This document shows, one piece after another, positions 13,601-22,914 of a stretch of 64,000 nt of DNA. Both the position numbers and the translations under genes were made by a program. This DNA comes from Paulownia fortunei. Taxonomy: Eukaryota; Streptophyta; Magnoliopsida; Lamiales; Paulowniaceae. The notes beneath the pieces were generated by a model. It ran no database searches. It was not told where the DNA came from and saw only the letters and a program-made list of their open reading frames with translations. The DNA is taken from assembly GCA_019321725.1 (NCBI GenBank), contig CM033110.1, forward strand, positions 23,491,210 through 23,555,209, given 5' to 3'. Positions within the stretch are counted from its first letter, which is position 1; each line of letters opens with the position of its first letter.

Positions 13601-14388
13601 GACAATCACCCAAGTAAAATAATGAAGTTTTTTCGTGACTCATACGAGCCACAAAGATTAAAAAAAAAATGAGCCACGAAACTGATTGTTTGGATGTTAT
13701 GTATTAATTACAACTTAGGGTAGACAAGTACTTTTGAAAATTAGCAGGAAAATCATTAATTTGAAAAAACAAAAAAGTTCTTCATTCAATGGAGATTTTA
13801 AGCCTGTTTATATACGAATATGTCCAATTTTCTGAGCCTATGGATGTTGTGTTTATGATACACATGCATATACTTATGCACACATATTCTTGTATTTTTG
13901 TCTCTGTCATTTCAGAAACTTCACAGTGCCCAGCCCTTTCAATAGCTCCATTTGAAGAAGAACAAATCTTACTAGTAAAGACTCATCATTGGTCAAACAA
14001 ATAGCCATGTGTTTCTTTCTTTCACCTTTTCTTTTTTAGTAAAAGAAAGTTTGCAGAAATATATTATTCTCCTTAAAGCCCAATCAACATCCAGGAATGG
14101 CGAAAATCATCCCATCAGCGCCAAAACACAGAGCAAAAAGTCATCCAAAATAAATCAAACAATAATTCGCACACTTTTTATGGATCTTCTCTCTCTTTGT
14201 TTTTTCCTTTACACACAGTATTCTCCGTGATCAATCCTCCTCCTATTTTCATTCGCTGAATCCCACCAGAATTATCCGATCATAACAATACTCATGGATT
14301 TTCTCATAATCCCGCATTTATCTCTCCATTATCATTAAAACTTGCAGTCATCCGAGCCCTTTTCACAATCTTTTACGAAGAATTCTCT
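10640..14388. other. Long intergenic region between divergent genes, no gene seen
   Basis: About 3.7 kb of AT-rich DNA between the AN1 gene (minus) and the U-box gene (plus). I found no exon with a recognisable domain, no tRNA and no clear transposon ends. It includes the promoters of both genes. The short open frames at 13789-14230 have no family features. Confidence 0.5.
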
Positions 14389-15891
14389 ATGGGGAGCGGG
14401 AAGCAGAGGTGGAAGATTTCCTTCCACAAGTCACCATCCACCTTACTCTTACTCAAAAAGCAAACTCAAACTCAAAATCAACAACCCTCTTCAATTCCAG
14501 TTGAGTTTTGTTGCCCACTGTCGGGTTCGATCATGGCGGACCCCGTCATAATATCCTCGGGCCACACCTTCGAACGCAATTGCGTTCATGCCTGCGTTTC
14601 TCTCTCATTTAATCCTACTCTCCACGACGGCGCCGCCGCAGATTTCTCCACCGTCATCCCCAACCTCGCACTCAAGTCCACCATTCTCAACTGGTGCCGC
14701 CACCACCTCATTGACCCCCCAAAACCCATTGACTTTTACTCCGCTGAAAAAATCGTACGTAAATTAGTACCCCAGTTGCCTGGGGGAGAGTTGACTCGGA
14801 CACCGAGTGAAGTGTCCGTCACCAGTTCAGAGGAATCCATGACGCCCCGAAACGGGTCCACCACTCCTCTCCCTTTAACAACTCGACCTTCGTGTTATTC
14901 TTCTTCTTCGTCTTGCGATATCGAAATTTCAGGCTCGAATTTTTCGGAAGAGGAAGAGCTCTTTGTCAAACTGAAAAGTTCTCAAATTTACGAGCAAGAG
15001 GAGGCGCTGGTTTCTCTCCGGAAACTGACCCGGACCCGGGAAGAGACACGTGTCTGTCTCTGCACTCCGCGGTTGCTCTCAGCCCTGAAATCCTTAATCA
15101 GCTCCAGATATTCAACTCTGCAAGTGAACGCTGTCGCAGCGTTGGTGAACCTGTCTTTGGAGAAACAAAACAAGGTGAAGATCGTACGGTCAGGGATAGT
15201 TCCACCCCTTATTGACGTTCTAAGGGGCGGATTCCCAGAGTCGCAGGACCATGCAGCCGGTGCAGTCTTCAGTTTATCCCTTGACGTTCAGAACAAGACC
15301 GCTATCGGGGTTTTAGGGGCGTTGCCTCCGCTTCTCCACGCTCTGCGTTCTGAATCGGAGCGGACTCGGCATGATTCCGCTCTGGCTTTATACCATCTTT
15401 CTTTGGTGCAGAGTAACCGGGTCAAAATGATAAAACTCGGGGCAGTCCAGATTTTGTTGGGCATGGTGAAATCAGGTCATATGTTAGGTCGGGTCATGTT
15501 GGTTTTGTGTAATTTGGCTGCCAGCGTGGAGGGAAGGGCGGCGATGTTGGATGGGGGTGCGGTGGAGTGTTTTCTGAACTTGTTGAGTCAGGGCGAGTTT
15601 GAATCTGTGGCGACTCGGGAGAGCTGTCTGGCAGCTATTTACGGGCTGAGTTATGGCGGGTTGAGGTTTAAGGGGTTGGCGAAGGAGGCTGGAGGGGAGG
15701 AAGTGTTGACGAAGTTGGAGAAAACAGGGAGCGAGCACGCAAAAGAGAAGGTGAAGAGGGTATTGGAGGTGTTGAGAGAGAAGCATGAGGAGGAAGAAGA
15801 TATTAATTGGGAGGAATTGCTTAATTTGGATGATGATTTGAGTAGGACTCAAAGTCGAGTCGCTGGCCGAACTGGGTCTAGTTCCTGCTGA
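14389..15891 (+). CDS. U-box / ARM-repeat E3 ubiquitin ligase, PUB38-41 type
   Basis: Intronless, 500 residues, starting MGSGKQRWKISFHK, which is typical of this PUB subgroup. The U-box (about residues 37-107) reads IPVEFCCPLSGSIMADPVII, then SSGHTFER. These are the conserved contact positions for the E2 enzyme. A Ser/Thr-rich linker (about 120-185) precedes armadillo repeats (about 190-470). Repeat signatures include LQVNAVAALVNLSLEKQNKV, AAGAVFSLSLDVQNKTAIG and RHDSALALYHLSLVQSNRV. Members transfer ubiquitin from an E2 to targets bound by the ARM region, and relatives act in stress, hormone and cell-wall signalling. The acidic tail EEEEDINWEELLNLDDD is also usual. The coding region is GC-richer than its surroundings, as is common for intronless plant genes. 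The subgroup is firm; the exact orthologue is not. Confidence 0.95.
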   Translation: MGSGKQRWKISFHKSPSTLLLLKKQTQTQNQQPSSIPVEFCCPLSGSIMADPVIISSGHTFERNCVHACVSLSFNPTLHDGAAADFSTVIPNLALKSTILNWCRHHLIDPPKPIDFYSAEKIVRKLVPQLPGGELTRTPSEVSVTSSEESMTPRNGSTTPLPLTTRPSCYSSSSSCDIEISGSNFSEEEELFVKLKSSQIYEQEEALVSLRKLTRTREETRVCLCTPRLLSALKSLISSRYSTLQVNAVAALVNLSLEKQNKVKIVRSGIVPPLIDVLRGGFPESQDHAAGAVFSLSLDVQNKTAIGVLGALPPLLHALRSESERTRHDSALALYHLSLVQSNRVKMIKLGAVQILLGMVKSGHMLGRVMLVLCNLAASVEGRAAMLDGGAVECFLNLLSQGEFESVATRESCLAAIYGLSYGGLRFKGLAKEAGGEEVLTKLEKTGSEHAKEKVKRVLEVLREKHEEEEDINWEELLNLDDDLSRTQSRVAGRTGSSSC

Positions 15892-18800
15892 TTTTCCATG
15901 GGTTTTTTTATGAGTTAATTCCAGTTTCATTTTGTTTTAGTGTCTTTTCTGGGAATGGATTAATAAGTACTGTAGATTTCTCAAAGGCTGCTAATGGTGC
16001 TTGGTTCTCGTTCTCATTATTTACGTTGGTGCTCTTACATTCAAGTTTCACTTGAAAAATGATAATTGTGGAAGTTGTAAATAAAGAATTTTGATGAGTG
16101 TGGATTCGTAAGATTAACTTGAGGTTGATTTCATGTGGTACTAATTTTTTCGTGTTGCTTCCTGGCCCGTTTTCATGTGTTGTATTTTAGTTGATTTTCT
16201 TTGGTTTATTCTCTATCCAGTCTTAGCACCTGGTGAAAAAGTAGTGAATGTGATAGATGATGTTCATTTTTGGAGAGGATTCTATGAAATTGCTAACTTG
16301 AATTAAAGATTCATTTTTGCTTGATTGCGGATTGCTCAAGATGGAAACTTTTTGGTATAACAGTTGATAACAGTTAAACTCTGCTTCAAGACTTTCTTGG
16401 ATAAATTGAAGTGGATTTCTGCTGCTGCCAATGCCGTATCAAGCAATGTTATGTCAACATGATTGTGATGGCAGCAAAGCAATCTTTTTCCAGTTCCTGT
16501 AAGTTTGTTCCTTCCAAATACTGAAAAATTGGTATCCAGGTTCAAACTGGCGCATGATCAAGATTTCTGTTAGTTTATAGATTAGATTTTTGTAAGTTCT
16601 GATTTTGATACTAAATTCAGTTGGCTACGGCTTACTAGAAATGGATCTTTTCAGAAACATGAAATTTGCAATTCCACCACTGTAATATAGAACTGGAATT
16701 GCCAATAAAGTGACAAATATGACTATTGCTTTAACATTTCAAGTGGTATATGGAGAGCTTGAGAAAAGATTGAATATTGGTGGATTTGCAAAGAGATTTT
16801 TATAGCTCAAAATCTTCTCCTTGTAGTTTCTCTGCATGTGAGAATTTCTATTGGTTCATTTATTTATTTATAGATAGGAAATCATTTTGCATCCGGAAAT
16901 CGCAGGTTATTGTATAAGCAATTTAGATGCCAAGTGAAAACTTTCCTCGATTAATTTTCAAGTTACTGAGATAGAATATGTTGTCGGCAGTATAAAGAAG
17001 TATTTGGGTGTCAAATAAATGGAACTTACTCAAGTCTTTCATCACCCTGTCAGGGACTGTAATTAGTTGATGTATCTTGGTTTGCTCTCTACCAGCCATG
17101 GCACCTACTAGATGTCATGGTGATTGTGAAATTTGGAAGTTTCATTCTAACAATTGTTGACTTGAACAAGTGATAGAAATATAGCTATCAGGCGATTGCC
17201 AAATGATGATATTTTTGAAGTGGGTCTGTTGTCGGGGGCAACCATCAAGATTCTGTAACTTTGAAATCCATGTTCAGAAGAGAGGCTCCATCAAGATTCA
17301 GTATTTCTGTTAACTTCTCTAGAGTTTGCTGCGTTGTTTGTTGCTGTCAGCATCCACTGACCATTTAGATGGATGATGGCTTACGATTAAGGTAATACTT
17401 ACCCTGACTATGAATGTAAATTTTTGCTAAAATGTCTTTGATTTCCCCTCTTAATGCATCTCTTCAGTAAGCAACCAATTTCTAGAAATCTTGGGGAGAA
17501 TACCTTGTAATTATGGACGTTTACAATTAGAAAAGAAACTGTAATTGTTTAAATGGAGTGCCAAATCCAACTTTCAAGTGCATTTGAGCAAAAATTTCCA
17601 AATGGTGGCGCGCGGCGATCTTTCTGGCTGAAGACTCAAAACTAGTTCCGCTGTGCTGGTTCGGCCCCAGCCCCAGCCTCGCCGCGCATGCAAGAGGCCA
17701 AATTCAAATCTTGAATGATGAGGTGACCTCATCCATGGCGCAAGTATGGTTGTTAAATTGTTGTGCACAGGCCCCTCTTACTGATTGCAAAAATCCAAAC
17801 CCACCTCTAAAATTCATCTTTATTTTATTTTTGTTAGATTAATTTGACATTAACTTCTATTATAAATTTTAAAAAGCTTATAAATTCTCTTTAAATAAAA
17901 AATTTATATCAAGAAATTTTATCATGGGACATATTGAAAACTTTATCATTTCACTTAATTTATAATGCACTAATGGCTTTACGCGTAAAAGCCTAAAATG
18001 TGTCGCTCATTTGGGAATTGTGCCATCGCCCAATGAGTTGGCAATCTACAAGTTGCATTAATTATTGAGCATGAGAGTGATGCTCAATGCAACAGACAAA
18101 ACTCAAACCATGCAATTAATTCAACGTACGAATATGTGTGATAAGCAAAACAAACTAGCCTAGCATTTTTCTTCATAGACTTAACTCACAAAAAAACAAA
18201 AAAGCCAAAAAGAAGAACTAGAGAGGAGATAAAATAGATGCACTAACAATTGTTAATTCTAGATATTGTATTCCAGTATGTTTCTTTATCTTCTACTGTG
18301 GTTCCACCATCTCTGACCAACTTTTTAATTTTTAATTTATTTTTTATTTTATATTATAAATAAACATGAAATAGTTAAATTTTGTTTAAATATATACTTA
18401 TTTATGGATTATACACGCTAGCGTGTATATGTGAAATACAAAGTGAAGCGTATCCATCCATCTTAGCATGCAAAATTTCATTTTTGTTAATGTCGTCTCC
18501 CCAACCACATCCCAACTTCAATTTCTAGAACAAAAAGTGAATTTATTCATAGGATCAGTAAAGTATCGTTGTGTTGCGTTTGGAATACATTATTAAAAAG
18601 CTAAATTCATCTACTTATTACAAGATAATAAGTAAATATTTGCGTAATACTCCTAAAATAGAGAATGAATCACACTGGTCAAAAGCATCAAGACTCGAAA
18701 ATCCAAATACACAGCCCCAAGGAAGAAATGACTGCAGTACTTTCCACTTAAATAATTAATTTCATCTACTCGGTTACATAGTAGATTATAATCAAAACTT

Positions 18801-19065
18801 CCATTGATACAGCAAAAATATAAGCGCCAACCCTCAACATTTCAACCCCATTTTGAACTACATCTGAAACAGATAAAATCCTCAAACGAAAAATAATCGT
18901 ATTAACCTCAATATCATCTTAATTTCTTGAACGATTCCGTATACATGCACCCATAAAGTTATGAGCTTGCCACAACAATAATTATGACACTTATCAAATG
19001 GGAAGGAAAAAAAAAAAAAAAAAGAATTGAAACAACGCAAGTAAAAGGAGAACAGCTTTATTTAT
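15892..19065. other. 3' UTR and intergenic region, no gene seen
   Basis: About 3.2 kb between the U-box gene (plus) and the peroxidase (minus), whose 3' ends face each other. Up to about 17570 the sequence is less AT-rich and could be a long 3' UTR or noncoding transcript, but I see no open frame with family features. A short GC-rich patch lies near 17600-17700. A perfect 20-bp palindrome is at 18410-18429. A run of 18 A lies at about 19006-19023. Confidence 0.45.
18410..18429. repeat. Perfect 20-bp palindrome
   Basis: TATACACGC, TA and GCGTGTATA form a perfect inverted repeat with no spacer; the flanking bases do not pair. It is not next to a gene start. Function unknown. Confidence 0.9.
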
Positions 19066-20066
19066 TCAATTGTTAAAGGCATCACACCTGCGCCTAATCT
19101 CGCCTTTCCTTCCGGTCTTGACACCATAAACACTCAGCTTCTCCATTGCTCTCGCAAATGCCTGAAAAAATGCGTTCTGATTCTTGGAATACAGATCCAC
19201 GTAACCTTTGGTTCTCAGATCCGAGCTCAAGGCGTGGTCCGAAGACAAAAGCCCCAACCCCTTTCGCACGTTGCTATAATACATATTGTCGAATTTATTC
19301 GGGGTCATTACATCATTAAACACCGATAGTGTTGGATTTTTCTTGTAATCTGAACAGGCATTTCTTAGTGACTTCGCGAATTCAGAATAGTATGCCGGGT
19401 CGGATTCCGATGTCCTGCTGTAATTGTATAAAATGGAGCTGAACTCTTTGCAGTGTGAAAAACCGATGGTGTGGGCCCCGGCTAAAGCCACCATTTCTTG
19501 AACGGAAAATCCTTTCGACTGGAAAATCTGAATTATCTGATTCATCGGCATTGTGGGCCGTGGGAGATTGCCTTCCACGTAGGAAGCCGGGAAGTTAAAG
19601 AATCTTTCCGACCCAACTTCACGGTGTAATATGGGCCACCCATCATCACCACGAGATTGCGAGTGGCGACGGCGAGGATGTCAGCACATGAAACGACGCC
19701 GGGGCAGGTGAGCTCGAGGGCGGTCTTGGCGCGTACGATGACGTCGAACCCGTCTCCGGGGAGGGAGAGGTTAATGTCGGCGTCGCGCTCCGCTTTGTTG
19801 AAGCGGGTGGAGGAGACGAGGACGGAGGCGTCGCAGCCGCCGACGAAGCAGTCGTGGAAGAAGAGGCGGAGGGCTGCGGCTGCGGTGGTGGGGGAGGCGA
19901 TCTGTTTGTTGGTGGTGGTGTCCTGCACGATCTGCTCAAATCTAGGGCAAGATTTGCTGTAGTAGGTGGTGGTGAGGAGTTGCTGGCGCTGCCGCCGCTG
20001 GGAATATGCGGTGGGGCTGAGGAAGAGTGCGGAGAGTGTTAGCAGTAGAAGCAACGGCGGAGCCAT
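19066..20066 (-). CDS. Class III secretory peroxidase (PRX31/41/63-like); one-base frame break as read
   Basis: A single exon encodes the peroxidase in two frames. The first part (20066 to about 19585) starts MAPPLLLLLTLSALFLSPTA, a signal peptide. It continues with YYSKSCPRFEQIV, the distal haem site LRLFFHDCFVGGCDASVLV and GGPYYTVKLGRKDSLTS. The second part (to 19066) reads VEGNLPRPTMPMNQII. It then has the proximal haem-ligand site MVALAGAHTIGFSHC, FNDVMTPNKFDNMYYSNV and the C-terminal GEIRRRCDAFNN. These enzymes use H2O2 to oxidise phenolics in the wall or vacuole. The parts are joined where the family reads R-x-S-x-V-E, but one base is missing in CCCGGC at about 19587, so the frame shifts. 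Full length would be about 333 residues, normal for the family. No intron signals explain the shift. ATG 20066 is chosen because it directly begins the signal peptide. Confidence 0.88.
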
Positions 20067-20117
20067 TAGTGCCTTCTCACGCCTAGTTTCTAATGCTGCT
20101 AACAAATTCTCAGAAAC

Positions 20118-20126
20118 TTTTTTATA
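20118..20126 (-). promoter_or_regulatory. Candidate TATA box of the peroxidase gene
   Basis: TATAAAAAA on the minus strand, about 55 bases upstream of the peroxidase ATG, would give a short leader. Called from motif and spacing only. Confidence 0.35.
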
Positions 20127-20130
20127 TCTG

Positions 20131-22914
20131 TCTCTAATTGGTTTTAGGAAGAGATTAGAGAGAGAAAGAAGAGGGAGTACGTTGTCTTGGGGGGGCGGGG
20201 GGTGTTGTAGGGAGGGTTTTACACTTTTACTGGGCAGTCAGTGGATTTAGCTAGTGAAGCGTCCAAGTGTGTGACATTGTCGCTGGATTGAAATTTCGTG
20301 GGCGTGTAGGAAACGCGCCACTCTCTCCTCCACCAATCACGGGATGTGTGTGCTGGAAGTAGGGTCCGTGGTTCGTTGAATCAGGCTACGTGGCGAGTCG
20401 GTGGCTTTATTTGTATTGCCTATTCTAACAAAAGTACGAGACGGTTTTTTTTTTCACTGGACTTTTTTATTTTAATTTTATGTATATTTATTAATTCAAA
20501 ATGTATATCTATAAAAATATGAATATTATATAAAATATAAAATACAAGACAAAATAAAAATAAAAGATCCAAACAGCAGTGAAACTACCATATTACTTCT
20601 CATTACAAAAGCGTTCAACTCTTTAAACTCTTTTTCTAATGATAAAATTCTTTAGGGTTTCTTGATGGGTGAAAATAGGATTAGGAGTATGAACTATGTT
20701 GTCAACCATTGAGTTACGATGAAACTAGAATAGATTTGTTTGATGAGAGGTAGAACTGATTATAATGCTACACAAATAGTAGATTAACAATAATACTCAA
20801 GTTTAAACCAAGTCCCGCAAGCATGAATCAAAAAATAATCATTTTTGGTAAATCTAAAACAAAAAGTAAATCTAAAAATACTCAAGTTTAGACTTATATG
20901 TATTGTTATTTCTGATCGGAAATAAAATAAATAGTATATTTAATCTGAATGCGAATATACTGAATTCAAAAATATTTTTGGGTGGACATTTTATTTTTCC
21001 AAAATTTAGTCAAGGGAGATAAGTCCTGTATAACTCTGGACATAAAAAATACATTGTACCATCACAGCTAAAGGCTACGACATGAAAAACACAACAGAAC
21101 AGGGGATTGAATAATTTTCGTCTAAACTAAATACCACAGAACTACTGGATCCAGTTGGTTCACTCTGTATTGGGATTTAGAAAAAGGGAATTTAGGGATA
21201 TGTGAGAGAGGTTATTTTCAAAAGGCTGCGAAAAAAGTGGGGGATTGGGGATAAGTGAAGATTTTAGTAAATTAAGAATGCAGGAACCTTGTCTCCGCCG
21301 CATGTTCTGTCCTAATCACATGAGCTTCGTTATTTCTTTATTGTTACTATTATTATCGTTGTTCTTTATTATTATTTTATTTTTATTTTTTTATTCTTTA
21401 TTTTTTGTGGGGTTTTGAATGCTCAAATGTCTATACTTTACACAATGGCCTTTGATTGATTAGAGGATCTGTCCTTGAGGTGCAGTTTCATATTCCATCA
21501 ACCAAAGCTTGTTTTCTTCTATCATTTTTTTTTCTTATTGAAATTTTGATAATACAAGGAATTGTGAAGAGATACATAAAGTTGGTCTATCTATGAATGA
21601 CGGGTTACACTGATTTGACAGTTTTATGTTCCTTAACCTCCTCCTTTATGGGGTTAGAGGGGAAGTAGATTCCAGTGAAAGAAATCTAGGACATCATAAG
21701 ACGGTGACACCTCAATTCTTAGATATGTCGGTGGGAAAACTATAAGAGTTAAATAAAATGTGGTTTGTGGAAAAAGAGCTATTTCAGTTGAGATAAGTAT
21801 TTGGCTCTCTATAGCATGTGCAAGCTGGTCCCATTGTTACTTGTGCCCTTTTCCATGGATAGTAGCTCTCCGTTTATTTAATGGCAGCTCTTGCGCAGTT
21901 CGACAAGGACGATGCAGAATTCTTTTGTAGATACATATTGGTTGTATTTTATTGTATCTATATGTAAAGGGTACACGTAGATAGAATATTAGGAATAAAA
22001 TCGTTTCGTAAATGAATATTCAATATGATCAAAGACAGATCATAAAGTGTGCGGGAGTCAATAAATCAGGAAATTTAACAAAACGGATTTAAATTAGGAA
22101 TGACAACAAAGTGAATTTAAAATAAATTTGTAAAAATTTGAAACTCGCCCCATCCTAAATCCATTAGATCCTGGTTAGGTCCGCTAAATCAATTAGATCC
22201 ACTTTATAATTTTAAAAATAATATAAAATATTTTTTTAAAAAAATAATTATACTAAAAAATTTTAAAATAAAATATTACATAAATACATATATTAAAATA
22301 AAAAATAAAATTGAATGAATCTAAAAACAGCACAAGTTTAAAATTTAAAAATTAAAAATCACTCTAAATAAGACGTATTTGGATTCGGACTGTGCCATTG
22401 CTATTCTTATACGACAAATACTTCTTTCAAAATAAAATGCTCCTCATTTTTTGATGTTAATCCAGCTTTATGATGGTTTTTGGGCCATACCCACAACGTC
22501 GGGCTGTTATAATAAAATGGGCCTATTGTTGAAGGCGAAGGTGGGTTTTCCCCCTTTTGGGTAAAAGGGTTGAAGCAAGTACTCGGGTGAGAGTAGTCCT
22601 ACAGCCGGAATACAAGATCCACTCAACAGAACTGGCGAAAATAGTTGAACATATCTTCTTTACAAATGCTTTTGCATCATGTATTATTATAATATTTAAT
22701 TATTCATCATATATTACATAACAATTAATTTAATATAATAAAATATTTTATTCGGATTAATTTAATTTATTTATCGCAAGACTTTCTTGCAAAATGTTGC
22801 TTACACTAATTACATAATCATTAACAGAATCGTATGCAAACACTATGATTGATATTTTTTTTTCTTTATATCCATTCATTCTTGGTTATTGGTTGAATAA
22901 TTAACAAGGGCTCT
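20131..22914. other. Intergenic region, AT-rich, no gene seen
   Basis: About 2.8 kb holding the peroxidase promoter and the 3' flank of SAG101. Strongly AT-rich, with a possible non-autonomous element at 22096-22408 (listed separately). No coding exon recognised. Confidence 0.5.
22096..22408. mobile_element. Possible small non-autonomous element with imperfect inverted ends
   Basis: The left edge begins AGGAATGACAACAAAGTG. The right edge, read from the other strand, begins AAGAATAGCAATGGCACAG. The two are only loosely similar. The interior is very AT-rich with no coding capacity, and I found no clean target-site duplication. Tentative; a decayed element or chance similarity are both possible. 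Confidence 0.25.

Noticed and set aside
19657..20250. Plus-strand glycine/arginine-rich open frames over the peroxidase
   Set aside because: Antisense shadows of the GC-rich peroxidase coding region.
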